From NCBI GenBank assembly GCA_021604585.1, contig BQJG01000009.1, forward strand, positions 1 through 62,932: a stretch of 62,932 nucleotides of DNA, read 5' to 3'. This DNA is from Hyphococcus sp. GTDB taxonomy: Bacteria; Pseudomonadota; Alphaproteobacteria; Caulobacterales; Parvularculaceae. The notes under the pieces were generated by a model. That model saw only the letters and a list, made by a program, of their open reading frames with translations, had not been told where the DNA came from and ran no database searches. Below are positions 1 to 8,724 of the stretch, piece after piece. Both the position numbers and the translations under genes were made by a program. Within the stretch, counting starts at the first letter, position 1; every line of letters begins with the position of its first letter.

Positions 1-11
1 GAGTGATGTAG

Positions 12-1862
12 CTATCCCGCTGTTTTCTTCGCAATCCACGCGTCGACATTTTCTTCGAGAATCGCCAGCGGCACCGCGCCGTCGCGCAGGACGACATCGT
101 GGAACTCGCGCACATCGAACCCGTCGCCAAGGGCTGCTTCCGCGCGGCGGCGCAATTCGAGGATTTTCAGCATCCCGACCTTATAGGCCGTCGCCTGTCC
201 CGGCATGGCGATATAGCGTTCGATCGCCTTGATGCAGTCGCCTTCCGGATTGGGCGTATTGTTGATCAGATATTCGATCGCCTCTTCGCGGGTCCAACGC
301 TTGTCATGGAGACCGCTATCGACGACGAGACGCGCGGCGCGCCAGATCTCCATCGAGAGCCGGCCGAAATCGGCATAGGGATCGGTATAAAGACCCATTT
401 CTTTCGGGATGTACTCTGAATAAAGACCCCACCCTTCCGTATACGCCGTAAATCCGCCAAAGCGGCGGAAGCTCGGCACATCCTCAAGCTCCTGCGCGAT
501 GGCGAGCTGCATGTGGTGGCCTGGAATGCCTTCATGATAGGCGAGCGCCGCCATCTGATAGGTTGGCATGTCGGCGGTGTTGTAGAGATTGGCGTAATAA
601 ATGCCGGGACGCGAGCCATCCGGCGCCGGACGCTGGTAAAACGCTTTGCCAGCGGAGCGTTCACGGAAGGGCTCGACGCGCTTGACGATGATGTCGGCCT
701 TCGGCTTGGTCAGGAACAATTCGTCGAGACGGCCGCGCATGTCGTCGATGATGGCGGTTGCCTCCTCAAGATAGGCGGCGCGGCCTTCGTCGTTGTTTGG
801 ATAGGTGAAGCGCTCATCGGGGTCTTCGCGCAGATAGGCGAAGAACTCCTGCAGGCTTCCCTCAAATCCGACATCGTTCTTAATCGCTTCCATTTCCGCA
901 TGGATGCGGGCAACCTCAGCCAGGCCGAGCTCGTGGATTTCTGTCGGGCTCATATCAGTTGTTGTGAACTGTTGCAGGCGGTTGGCGTAGTAATCCGCCC
1001 CATCCGGCAATTTCCAGGCGCCGTCATCATTGGTCGCCGTCTGCTCCTGCGCTTCAAACATTGCGATTAGCGATTCATAGGCCGGCTTGACGCTGTTGAG
1101 CATGGCGTCGACAGCGCGAGCGCGCAGGTCGGCCTTAGCCTCTTCTTCGATATCGAGCGCATTCACTTTCTTGTTGAAGTCTTCAAGGATCGTCGAAGTT
1201 TTGCCGCCATCGTCAAATGGCGCACCAGAAATGATGTTCTGCGACGTCGCGATCATTTGCGGATATGCCCATTTCGGCGGATTCACGCCATTGGCGAATT
1301 GTTCCTCCGCCTTTTCCTGATGCTGGCCAAGATAGGTCTTCACGCCGTTGAGCCGCGAAATATAAGCCTCGGCGTCTTCCACGCTATCGACGCGATGCTG
1401 ATTGATCAAAAACGCCGGCACTGATGAATGCGGGCCGCGGAACTGACTGAATTCGTACCAGTGATTGCGCCATGGGAAATTCCGCGCTGATTGATCACCT
1501 TCATATTCGAACAAGCGATACGAAAGCTGTGTCGCTGGATCGAGATCTTCGAGCGAGTAATTTTCGTGCATTTCCGCGAGCGCCGCCATTTCAAGCTCAT
1601 GGGTTTCGCGCTCATATTCGTCGCTCGCATTGTCCCACTGGCCATAATTGGTCTTGCGCCCGAGAAATGTCTGGGTCATTGGCGAGCGTGCAACGCCTGC
1701 TTCAAACTGCTCCTCGAACCATGCGTTGAGCTGTTCAGATTTATCCTCAGCAGCAGGCTGCGCGATTTCCGAACTGGCGGCGGGCGGATCGCTGCGCCCG
1801 CAGGCGGCGGAAAGCGCCGCGAGCGCAACGGCGGCGAGTAGGGTCTTATGAGAAACAGTCAT
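12..1862 (-). CDS. DUF885 family lipoprotein, putative secreted metallopeptidase
   Basis: A 616-aa protein of the DUF885 family, which contains predicted zinc peptidases of the cell envelope. A signal peptide ends in a lipobox with Cys21 (LSAAC), so it should be an outer- or inner-membrane lipoprotein. The family motif HEGIPGHHMQ lies at residues 443-452, and a downstream TEGWGLYSE block (about 475) probably supplies the third ligand. The ATG at 1862 has CGGAG about eight bases upstream and is preferred to a TTG 18 bases further up. The product is homologous to the gene at 25467-27362. Peptidase activity is a family inference; the substrate is unknown. Confidence 0.88.
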   Translation of the reverse strand: MTVSHKTLLAAVALAALSAACGRSDPPAASSEIAQPAAEDKSEQLNAWFEEQFEAGVARSPMTQTFLGRKTNYGQWDNASDEYERETHELEMAALAEMHENYSLEDLDPATQLSYRLFEYEGDQSARNFPWRNHWYEFSQFRGPHSSVPAFLINQHRVDSVEDAEAYISRLNGVKTYLGQHQEKAEEQFANGVNPPKWAYPQMIATSQNIISGAPFDDGGKTSTILEDFNKKVNALDIEEEAKADLRARAVDAMLNSVKPAYESLIAMFEAQEQTATNDDGAWKLPDGADYYANRLQQFTTTDMSPTEIHELGLAEVARIHAEMEAIKNDVGFEGSLQEFFAYLREDPDERFTYPNNDEGRAAYLEEATAIIDDMRGRLDELFLTKPKADIIVKRVEPFRERSAGKAFYQRPAPDGSRPGIYYANLYNTADMPTYQMAALAYHEGIPGHHMQLAIAQELEDVPSFRRFGGFTAYTEGWGLYSEYIPKEMGLYTDPYADFGRLSMEIWRAARLVVDSGLHDKRWTREEAIEYLINNTPNPEGDCIKAIERYIAMPGQATAYKVGMLKILELRRRAEAALGDGFDVREFHDVVLRDGAVPLAILEENVDAWIAKKTAG

Positions 1863-1948
1863 GTACAAGCTCCGGTTCAAAGCCGGCGGACCGGCAAGTT
1901 GACCGGGAGGCTAGGCGATGGCGGCTGGGGGGACAAGGCTTGGCGTGG

Positions 1949-3493
1949 TCATTCCCCCATGCTCAGAACGGCGGCGTAAGCATCAATGCCGTAAAACAAA
2001 TTGCCGATGCGGATATTCTCGTCGGCCGAGTGCTGATTGTTATCGTAATTGGCGATTGGCAAAATTACGATCGGCGCGCCAGACGCTTGTTCAAACATGT
2101 AAAGCGGCAGAGAGCCGCCGAGACTTGGGGCGAGAATAAGCGTCCCATTTGCGGCGATATTCAACGCAGAAACAAGCGGGCCAACACGCGGATCATCCAT
2201 GGCGCTGCGAACCGCCGGATATCCGCCCGAACGCGTTACTTTGGCAATCAGCGGGTGCGCCGCACGCGTCGCTGCATCAGGCTCATCCCGAACGATCACA
2301 TAACCCTGCCGCTTAATGTGCGCCTCAACGAGATCGAGCATGTCTTCAGGCTGATTGCCCTTGACCAGCCGCAAGCCGATGGAGGCTGTCGCTGTCGGCG
2401 GAATTACGTTGCGCGAAAGCGCCCCGACTTCGGCGCTCTTGAGCCCTTTGAGGTTCAAGGCGGGCAACAGGAGCCGCTCGCCCAGAGGCGCATTGTTCAT
2501 TTCGCTTTCAGCAAGTCCAAAGGTCTCGCGCAACGCACCATCGACCGCCGGAGCGGCTGCGATGGCGGCGCGCTCCGCCTTGGAGGCCGGCGCGCTGGAC
2601 TTGTAAAAATCCTTGATCAGCACCCGGCCTTTTTCATCTTTCATACTGGCGAGCAGTTGCGCCAGCCGCCAGCCCGGTCCCGGTGCAAAATTACCATAAT
2701 GACCACTATGAAGGCCGCGATTGGGCCCATACACCGTGACCTCCAATCCGGTGACGCCGCGCACGCCAAAAACCAGTTGCGGTTTTCCGCTTTGGTGGGT
2801 TGGCCCGTCGCAAAAGAGCCATAGGTCGATATCTGAAAATTTGTCCGCATGCGCCGCAAGGTAGTCATCAAGATGATCGGAACCCGCCTCTTCCTCGCCG
2901 TCAAAAATCAGTTTTATGTTTGACGAAAAGCCAATGCCGGCGCCATCGAGCGCATCAATCGCGGCGAGCAGCGCCGGGATGGGCGCCTTGTCGTCGCTGG
3001 CTGAGCGCGCATAGAGCCGCCAGTCTTCGTCGATAGCGGCGCCGGCTTCCGGGAGCGCAATCTCCACGCCGCCATCGGTCATCGCACGCGTATAGAGGCG
3101 TGGTGAAAATGGCGAATGCGTCCAATCGGCGGCGTCCACCGGCTGTCCGTCATAATGAATATATATGGCGATGGTGCGCGTCGCGCCCGGCGTTGCGCGC
3201 AAGCCGTAGATGAGCGGCGGCGCGCCATCAATTTCGAGCAACTCCATGGAAAACCCGCGATCTGCAAACAACGCGCTCACATACTCGGCATTGCGGCGGA
3301 TATTCGGCGCATCATTGGCGTCATTGGGAAGCGACAAAAGTTCGGTAAATCCGCGGAGAATCTCTGCGCCATGCTCTGCCCGCCATTCACGCGCGGCTGC
3401 GACGGCCTCACCGGGTGTTTCCGCCGCCAGACTCAGCGATTGCTGCATCGATAGAGAAAGCGCCGCAACGCAAAACATCTTCAAAAATTTCAT
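1949..3493 (-). CDS. M20 family metallopeptidase, secreted
   Basis: A 514-aa zinc-dependent exopeptidase of the M20/M25/M40 type. The N-terminus is a clear signal peptide (cleavage near residue 23), so it acts outside the cytoplasm. Visible family residues are His113 and Asp115 (IYIHYDGQP), Asp167/168 and the catalytic/ligand glutamates in DGEEEAGSDH (about 199-207). The dimerisation-domain region follows with HSGHYGNFAPGP. The ATG at 3493 is preceded by GGAGGGAG, a strong ribosome-binding site. It lies behind an intrinsic terminator, so it probably has its own promoter. Likely a di/tripeptidase that feeds amino acids; exact specificity cannot be read. Confidence 0.9.
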   Translation of the reverse strand: MKFLKMFCVAALSLSMQQSLSLAAETPGEAVAAAREWRAEHGAEILRGFTELLSLPNDANDAPNIRRNAEYVSALFADRGFSMELLEIDGAPPLIYGLRATPGATRTIAIYIHYDGQPVDAADWTHSPFSPRLYTRAMTDGGVEIALPEAGAAIDEDWRLYARSASDDKAPIPALLAAIDALDGAGIGFSSNIKLIFDGEEEAGSDHLDDYLAAHADKFSDIDLWLFCDGPTHQSGKPQLVFGVRGVTGLEVTVYGPNRGLHSGHYGNFAPGPGWRLAQLLASMKDEKGRVLIKDFYKSSAPASKAERAAIAAAPAVDGALRETFGLAESEMNNAPLGERLLLPALNLKGLKSAEVGALSRNVIPPTATASIGLRLVKGNQPEDMLDLVEAHIKRQGYVIVRDEPDAATRAAHPLIAKVTRSGGYPAVRSAMDDPRVGPLVSALNIAANGTLILAPSLGGSLPLYMFEQASGAPIVILPIANYDNNQHSADENIRIGNLFYGIDAYAAVLSMGE

Positions 3494-3514
3494 AACTCCC
3501 TCCGAACCTGCATA

Positions 3515-3550
3515 ATAAAAAGCCCGGACGCGATCTGATCACGCCCGGGC
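3515..3550 (-). terminator. Intrinsic terminator after the exported unknown gene
   Basis: On the minus strand an outer GCCCGG/CCGGGC stem (3545-3550 with 3522-3527) and an inner imperfect GCGAT/ATCaCGC stem are followed directly by TTTTT. It sits just after the stop of the gene ending at 3575 and before the M20 gene, separating the two transcription units. Confidence 0.75.
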
Positions 3551-3574
3551 GAAATTGACAAAATCAAACGGCGG

Positions 3575-4153
3575 CTAGTGGCCGGAATGAGCATCAGCGG
3601 TGCGGTCCATATAGTCGTCGAGATCGTCCGCAACTTCCGCGACAATTTTCTTGTCTTCATCCGATGCGCTCGAGATCGTCTCCATCATAATCTGCGCCTG
3701 CTCGAATTGTTGCTTCATGTCTGGCGGCAACATCGCCATCATAGACGGGTCCATCGCCTGCATCTGCGTCATGGCTTGCGGGTTTTCCTTTTCCATCTTG
3801 AGGGCCATATAGGCGATCATCACACGATCACCTGCGGCGCCCCACTCTTCCGCTGAAAAGCCGTGCGGCTTCACTGCACTATTGAGGCGCGAATAGTCGG
3901 ACGGGTATTTTTCTTTAAGTGCAAAAACAGCATTTGAGTATGGTTTGAATTTCTCGTTTGCTTTCGGTTGAACGTCGATCATCAGCTTGTCGGCCTTGCC
4001 ATTGGTCACAAACTCTTCACCAAGCGACTCTACTGACTCAAGTGAAGAAACAAACCGCTTCGCCGTATCAACAGTAAGCGGCGCGTCTGCTGCAAGAGCA
4101 ATATTCGTGAAAACCATCACCGTCGCGGCGATCATAGAAATAGTGCGTATCAT
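3575..4153 (-). CDS. Exported protein of unknown function
   Basis: A 192-aa protein with a signal peptide (cleavage near residue 22, LAADA) and no family I can name. The mature part is helical and charged, with a Met-rich stretch (about 128-150, PSMMAMLPPDMKQQ) and an acidic, His-containing C-terminus ending DAHSGH. The ATG at 4153 is chosen because GGGGAG lies seven bases upstream and it begins a proper signal peptide; longer readings run into the oxygenase gene upstream. It is probably periplasmic. The Met-rich segment and His tail hint at metal contact, but this is speculation. Confidence 0.75.
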   Translation of the reverse strand: MIRTISMIAATVMVFTNIALAADAPLTVDTAKRFVSSLESVESLGEEFVTNGKADKLMIDVQPKANEKFKPYSNAVFALKEKYPSDYSRLNSAVKPHGFSAEEWGAAGDRVMIAYMALKMEKENPQAMTQMQAMDPSMMAMLPPDMKQQFEQAQIMMETISSASDEDKKIVAEVADDLDDYMDRTADAHSGH

Positions 4154-4226
4154 CAAAATCTCCCCTTTAGAAAACGAATGGCGCCAGCTTACCAGTTTCG
4201 CGCGCGCAGGCCAGCACGAAACACGC

Positions 4227-4976
4227 CTAGCGGCCGCGCTCCTTGACCATCTCCGCCCGATTCGGATTGACTTTCTCAGGCGCGTCATCATCGGGAAACA
4301 CAAAGTCGGCGCGACGCACCACTTCCCCAGCACGATCATCAAATGCATGGCGAGCGAATTTTCCCGCGCGATCAACCCAATGCAGAAAAATCTGCGCTGA
4401 CCATCTATTAGGATTTGGCGTCACCCGCCCATGAATATAGTTTATGCCATTATAGATCACAGCGTCACCCGTATTCATTACAACATTGTGAAGCTTGATC
4501 CGACCCTCCTGTTGCGCGACTTCCGCGGGGCGCTTTTCACCGGCTTCGTAGTATTTTTCGCTGATATCGAGCCCCCACATAAGATCGTCAGAGTAGCCGA
4601 GCGTAAGCGACATGGCGTGTTCGCAATTCATCGCATCACTATGCAAATGACAAACATCGCCGGAACGATAGACGCGAAAATATGCATGGGAAGGAAGTAA
4701 ATCTTTTCCGACAACAGTCGACATGTATGGCGTCAGTCCCCATTGCAGCATCGCCATCGGCGTATAGTCGAACGAATAACACTCATAAGCTTTCTTGTCG
4801 GTAAGAAAGGTTTTGATGTAGTCGCCTTTGTAGCTTTCCCAATCGCCGCCCAGCTCCTGTTGGATTTTGTAAAGCGCCGCATCAGCGACTTCTACAGGCA
4901 AAACCTTTGGGGCCTTCGCCCACCCGTGGTCGCGATAATGCTTGCGCTGATTTTCAATGAGAGTGGCGCGGTCCAT
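4227..4976 (-). CDS. 2-oxoglutarate/Fe(II) oxygenase-like (phytanoyl-CoA dioxygenase-type fold)
   Basis: A 249-aa cytoplasmic protein with the signature of non-heme Fe(II)/2-oxoglutarate oxygenases. An HxD pair sits in CHLHSDAMNCEHAMSLTLGY (about 112-131), and the distal ligand is probably the His of INYIHGRV, with the following Arg (NRWSAQ) for 2-oxoglutarate. It lies 30 bases downstream of a second oxygenase gene on the same strand, so the two probably form one unit with arfB. The reaction should be hydroxylation; the substrate could be a protein or a small molecule. Assignment to a named subfamily is uncertain. Confidence 0.7.
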   Translation of the reverse strand: MDRATLIENQRKHYRDHGWAKAPKVLPVEVADAALYKIQQELGGDWESYKGDYIKTFLTDKKAYECYSFDYTPMAMLQWGLTPYMSTVVGKDLLPSHAYFRVYRSGDVCHLHSDAMNCEHAMSLTLGYSDDLMWGLDISEKYYEAGEKRPAEVAQQEGRIKLHNVVMNTGDAVIYNGINYIHGRVTPNPNRWSAQIFLHWVDRAGKFARHAFDDRAGEVVRRADFVFPDDDAPEKVNPNRAEMVKERGR

Positions 4977-5006
4977 TATTCAATTATTCCTGTTTTAAAA
5001 TCCGAT

Positions 5007-5738
5007 TTACGATGCGCCAACATCAACGTCTTTCCCTGCACGCAGCCAGCCGGTAATCGAACACCGCAACGCGCCAGCAAAAGGCGCCACGTAACCTACC
5101 GAATGCGCTGCCGGCACCGAAAATACATTTAGCGCATTGAAAGCCGGCTTGTAAGCCGCTTCGATATTACCCTCCGAATCGAAGAAGTTGAGGTATCCGC
5201 CCCAATCGTTGCTCCAGTCGCCGGTCAGATTCAGGACATAGGCGGCGCGCCGGTTTTTGCCTTCAACAGCGTCGTCATGCAGGGTCAGAAAGTGCCCTGG
5301 CCCATAAAGCGTCGCCTGCGCATCTGCAAACGCGATATCATCAAATCCGGTCACGCGGCGCATAAGAGAAAGGAAATCCTCACTATTCAAAAACTCGACG
5401 GCCTCACATAGAAGACTCCCCATTGCGCTTTTCTGTCGCCAGCGATCATAAATCGGCAGATTCTCGTAATGATACGAAAACCCTTTCTGCGCCTCAGCGT
5501 TGATAATCTGCTCAGTCGTGCGTTTCTTTTCTACGCCGAGCGCGCGCCAGCCTGCACCATCGATATCGAAATGCCGGCCATTGGCGTAAAACACCATATT
5601 GCGGTGCGGTTCTTGTTCGATTGCCTTGCGCAGCGCGCGCGCATCTTCATCGCGCAGAATATGCGCAATGGATATGCGGCTGTCGCGTTTGAAGCGCGCT
5701 GAGAGCTCTTGAGCGTCAAGTTTGGGGTTTAACTTCAT
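5007..5738 (-). CDS. 2OG-Fe(II) oxygenase, prolyl 4-hydroxylase-like (Ofd1/Tpa1-type)
   Basis: A 243-aa cytoplasmic protein. The double-stranded beta-helix core carries HDD in LTLHDDAVEGKNRRAAYVLN, a distal His in PAAHSVGYV and an Arg in RCSITGWLR, the Fe(II) and 2-oxoglutarate ligands of the prolyl-4-hydroxylase group. Similar proteins (yeast Tpa1, OGFOD1) hydroxylate a ribosomal-protein proline, which is notable because arfB, a ribosome-rescue gene, lies 71 bases upstream on the same strand. The ATG at 5738 is used; an in-frame ATG at 5777 is also possible. The target here is not known. Confidence 0.78.
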   Translation of the reverse strand: MKLNPKLDAQELSARFKRDSRISIAHILRDEDARALRKAIEQEPHRNMVFYANGRHFDIDGAGWRALGVEKKRTTEQIINAEAQKGFSYHYENLPIYDRWRQKSAMGSLLCEAVEFLNSEDFLSLMRRVTGFDDIAFADAQATLYGPGHFLTLHDDAVEGKNRRAAYVLNLTGDWSNDWGGYLNFFDSEGNIEAAYKPAFNALNVFSVPAAHSVGYVAPFAGALRCSITGWLRAGKDVDVGAS

Positions 5739-5809
5739 CTGTCGTTCCGGATTGACGGCGTATTGACGTTGCGCCATCCAACCGGACGGCGGCGTGAAGC
5801 GCAAGGGTG

Positions 5810-6229
5810 TTATTCGTCGCTGATGCGGCGGCGCTCTGTCTTTGTTACGCTACGCTTTTTCTTGTCGTCCAGGCGTTTGCGTTTTTGGTTCAGCGAGACC
5901 CTGGTCCTGACGCGTGGCCGAGGCGGCGTGGCGGCGCGCTCGATCATCTCCGTCAACCGCTCGCGTGCATCCTCGCGATTGCGTTCCTGCGAGCGGAAGC
6001 GCTTCGCCTCTATGATGACCTCTCCCTCGCGGGTCATGCGCCGCCCGGCGATGGATCTTAGCCGCGCCTTCACGGCGGGCGGCAGGGATGGCGAGGTCAG
6101 CGCGTTGAAGCGCAGCTGCACCGCACTCGCGACCTTGTTGACATTCTGTCCGCCGGGCCCCGAGGCGCGGATGAAGGTCTCCACAAGCTCCCAGTCGGGA
6201 ATTGTTATGCCGCCGATTGAAATCGTCAT
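5810..6229 (-). CDS. arfB: Peptidyl-tRNA hydrolase ArfB (ribosome rescue)
   Basis: A 139-aa release-factor-like protein that hydrolyses peptidyl-tRNA on stalled ribosomes. The GGQ motif is at residues 26-28 (GPGGQNVNK). The C-terminal tail is strongly basic (about 105-135, rich in Lys/Arg), as needed to enter the empty mRNA channel. Length fits ArfB (about 140) and not RF1/RF2. The ATG at 6229 is preferred to a TTG nine bases upstream. It is divergent from the DUF1244 gene and is followed by two oxygenase genes in the same direction. Confidence 0.93.
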   Translation of the reverse strand: MTISIGGITIPDWELVETFIRASGPGGQNVNKVASAVQLRFNALTSPSLPPAVKARLRSIAGRRMTREGEVIIEAKRFRSQERNREDARERLTEMIERAATPPRPRVRTRVSLNQKRKRLDDKKKRSVTKTERRRISDE

Positions 6230-6286
6230 AAGGCTCAATACACTTCACTGCGAAAGAACGGCAACGCATTTCGAGGAGTTGACGCC

Positions 6287-6595
6287 ATGACCGAGATTTC
6301 ACCGGAGCTTCAGGAAAAACTCGACGCCGCGGCGTTCCGGCGGCTGGTGTCGCATCTTCAAAACCGGCCGGACGTGCAGAATATCGACCTGATGATCCTC
6401 GCCGATTTCTGCCGCAACTGCCTCGGCGACTGGCAGCGCGAGGCGGCGGAAGCTGAGGGCGTATCGCTCACCAAAGATGAAGCCCGCGAGCGCGTCTACG
6501 GCATGCCTTACGCGGAGTGGAAAGCGAAGCACCAAAAGGACGCGACGCCGGAGCAAATGGCGGCGTTTGAGAAGAGGGGGAAGGGGAAGGCATGA
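6287..6595 (+). CDS. DUF1244 family protein
   Basis: A 102-aa cytoplasmic protein of the DUF1244 family, common in proteobacteria and without an assigned biochemical role. The family block LADFCRNCLGDWQREAAE lies at about 38-55, and the Cys-x2-Cys in it is conserved as far as I recall. The start ATG has GAGGAG about eight bases upstream. It ends 17 bases from the convergent small hypothetical gene. Function unknown. Confidence 0.85.
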   Translation: MTEISPELQEKLDAAAFRRLVSHLQNRPDVQNIDLMILADFCRNCLGDWQREAAEAEGVSLTKDEARERVYGMPYAEWKAKHQKDATPEQMAAFEKRGKGKA

Positions 6596-6611
6596 TCGCC
6601 CTTAATGCGCC

Positions 6612-6872
6612 CTACTCGAAAGACCCGTATCGCTCTTTGCAGTCCTTGCGAGCATCGTCCAAAAGTTTCGCATAGTCTTTGCTAAACGGCTCTACAAGCT
6701 GCTTCTCGAAACAGCCCAACAATGCATTAAGAGCCCCAATCTCGCTATCGTCTTCTGTTATCTGTTTTAAACGATCGCAGGTCTCATTATCCATTAATTC
6801 TCTCGAGAGAAACTCAAACAGAACGAGTGCATCTGATTTTTGAATTTTGATCGTCAGTTGATCGCCGCTCAT
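6612..6872 (-). CDS. Small conserved hypothetical protein
   Basis: An 86-aa acidic protein, mostly alpha-helical by composition, without signal peptide or membrane segment. It begins six bases after the rlmN stop on the same strand and may be its operon partner. Blocks such as ALVLFEFLSREL and LVEPFSKDYAKLLDDAR look like a widespread family of short hypothetical proteins, but I cannot name it. Codon use matches the neighbours, which supports real coding. Confidence 0.65.
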   Translation of the reverse strand: MSGDQLTIKIQKSDALVLFEFLSRELMDNETCDRLKQITEDDSEIGALNALLGCFEKQLVEPFSKDYAKLLDDARKDCKERYGSFE

Positions 6873-6878
6873 AATTGA

Positions 6879-8024
6879 TCAAACCCCCATCCGCTGCTTG
6901 CGCGCGTCGCTCGCTCTCTTCTTCACGCTTTCCGATTTCAACTGTCCGCAGGCGGCGAATATATCGCGTCCGCGCGGCGTTCTGATCGGCGAGGCATAAC
7001 CGGCGCGGGATACGATCTCGGCGAAGGCTTCGATGCGCTCCCAGCTTGAACATTCGTAAGGCGCGCCGGGCCAGGGGTTGAACGGGATCAGGTTGATCTT
7101 GGCGGGCAGGCCTTTGAGGAGTTTGACCAGCGCGCGCGCTTCGGCGTCGCTGTCATTGACCTCGCGCAACATCACATACTCGAATGTTATCCGCCGCGCA
7201 TTCGACGCGCCCGGATAGGTGCGGCAAGCCTGCATCAATTCGGCGATCGGATATTTGCGGTTGATCGGCACCAGCTCGTCGCGAAGTTTGTCATTGGTGG
7301 CGTGCAGCGAGATCGCCAGCATCGCCTGTGTTTCTTCGCCAAGGCGTTCAATATCCGGCACAACGCCTGACGTCGAGACCGTCACCCTGCGGCGCGACAA
7401 TGAAATACCGTCGCCATCGGAAATGATGTCGATGGCGCGCGAAACATTATCGAGATTATAGAGCGGCTCGCCCATGCCCATGAAAACGATGTTGGAGAGC
7501 TTGCGCTCATCGCCGCCGGACGGCCATTCCTCAAGGTCGTCCTTGACAATCATAACCTGATTGACGATTTCCGCCGAGGTCAGATTGCGCACCAGTTTTT
7601 GCGTGCCTGTATGGCAGAACGTGCAGGAAAGAGTGCAGCCAACCTGGCTGGAAACGCAGAGCGCCCCGGCGCGACCGACATCGGGGATGTAAACGCACTC
7701 AACTTCGATGCCGGGGCCAAGGCGAATGAGATATTTTCTTGTGCCGTCAACGGAAACAAGACGCTCCGCAATCTCTGGCCGCGCGATGACGAATTTCTCC
7801 GCGAGTCCGGCACGCATCTCCTTGCCGATATCGGTCATCACGGTGAAATCCGTCACGCCGTAATGATAGATCCAGCCCCAGAGTTGGCTCGCCCGCATTC
7901 GCGCCTTTTTCTCATCCAGACCAAATGCGCCCGCCAACACGCCAGCCAGTTCGCCGCGGGTGAGGCCGGCGAGATTTTGCAGCTCTGCTTTTGCGGGCCG
8001 CGCGAAGAGGTCAAGTTCAGTCAT
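6879..8024 (-). CDS. rlmN: Dual-specificity 23S rRNA/tRNA adenine C2-methyltransferase RlmN
   Basis: A 381-aa radical-SAM enzyme that methylates C2 of A2503 in 23S rRNA and A37 of some tRNAs, affecting proofreading in the peptidyl-transferase centre. The [4Fe-4S] motif CTLSCTFC gives Cys130, Cys134 and Cys137; a GEPLYN block and the second catalytic Cys region (FAACGQL, about 359) are present. Length is normal. No clear Shine-Dalgarno precedes the ATG at 8024. Confidence 0.95.
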   Translation of the reverse strand: MTELDLFARPAKAELQNLAGLTRGELAGVLAGAFGLDEKKARMRASQLWGWIYHYGVTDFTVMTDIGKEMRAGLAEKFVIARPEIAERLVSVDGTRKYLIRLGPGIEVECVYIPDVGRAGALCVSSQVGCTLSCTFCHTGTQKLVRNLTSAEIVNQVMIVKDDLEEWPSGGDERKLSNIVFMGMGEPLYNLDNVSRAIDIISDGDGISLSRRRVTVSTSGVVPDIERLGEETQAMLAISLHATNDKLRDELVPINRKYPIAELMQACRTYPGASNARRITFEYVMLREVNDSDAEARALVKLLKGLPAKINLIPFNPWPGAPYECSSWERIEAFAEIVSRAGYASPIRTPRGRDIFAACGQLKSESVKKRASDARKQRMGV

Positions 8025-8078
8025 GATGGCGGGGATATAGGCGCTTGAACGCGCGGCGGCAATCGCCCGGCGAAATCG

Positions 8079-8570
8079 CTACTTGGCGGCAAACTCTTCC
8101 TTGGCGACGCGCAGACGCTCAAGGCTTTCCTCCGGCCAGTATTCGCTCATTTTGTAGAAACCTTTAACCGCTGGAATCTCGTGAGAAAGCGGCAACCAGG
8201 GCTGCTTTGACGCCGTATAGATGTGAATATCGGGCGGAACTTGATCAGGATCGTCAAGCGTTCCCACACGGATGAATGCGATCGCTTCCCCGGCGCCGCC
8301 ATAGTGGCTCCACAAAGCCACCTGACATTTTGGGCAACGGTGGATTTTCTGGCCGCGCCCGCTCTCTGACGGAGTCTCGATGCGGACGGGGTCCTCGCCG
8401 AGCATGTCGACGCAATCCATTTCGATCATCGCATTCAACGCGAAGGCGGCGCCGGTCTCGCGCTGGCACCAGCGGCAATGACAGCAATGAACGAAGAGCG
8501 GACTTGCCGTCAGCCGATACCGCACAGCGCGGCAACCGCAGCCGCCTTCGATGGAAAAGGATTCTGACAT
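8079..8570 (-). CDS. GFA family protein (glutathione-dependent formaldehyde-activating fold)
   Basis: A 163-aa cytoplasmic zinc protein with the Cys pattern of the GFA/CENP-V family: GGCGCRAVRY near residue 10, HCCHCRWCQR near 31-40, and CPKCQ near 82-86. Family members are often annotated as glutathione S-(hydroxymethyl) synthase, but the activity is shown for few of them, so only the fold is claimed. The ATG at 8570 has GGAGG upstream; an extension to 8897 would overlap the divergent promoter region and adds non-conserved sequence. Confidence 0.85.
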   Translation of the reverse strand: MSESFSIEGGCGCRAVRYRLTASPLFVHCCHCRWCQRETGAAFALNAMIEMDCVDMLGEDPVRIETPSESGRGQKIHRCPKCQVALWSHYGGAGEAIAFIRVGTLDDPDQVPPDIHIYTASKQPWLPLSHEIPAVKGFYKMSEYWPEESLERLRVAKEEFAAK

Positions 8571-8724
8571 TAGCGCCTCCCTCTCGTCGCCGCGACAGTC
8601 TAGCGGTCTTGCACGCATGCGAAAACCAAAAAGCACGCATCTGTGTGCAATCTGGAATTGCCATGCGTTGCGGCGCGTGGTGAGTGTGTCCTTCCTGCCG
8701 GCGATCACCGGAGCTCCCGCCAGA

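Noticed and set aside
1940..2824. A 294-aa plus-strand frame antisense to the M20 peptidase
   Set aside because: Arg- and His-rich composition with no signature; it mirrors the codon bias of the real gene on the minus strand.
5810..6302. Alternative minus-strand 150-aa frame over arfB
   Set aside because: The GGQ-containing frame is clearly the real one; the other has no conserved features.
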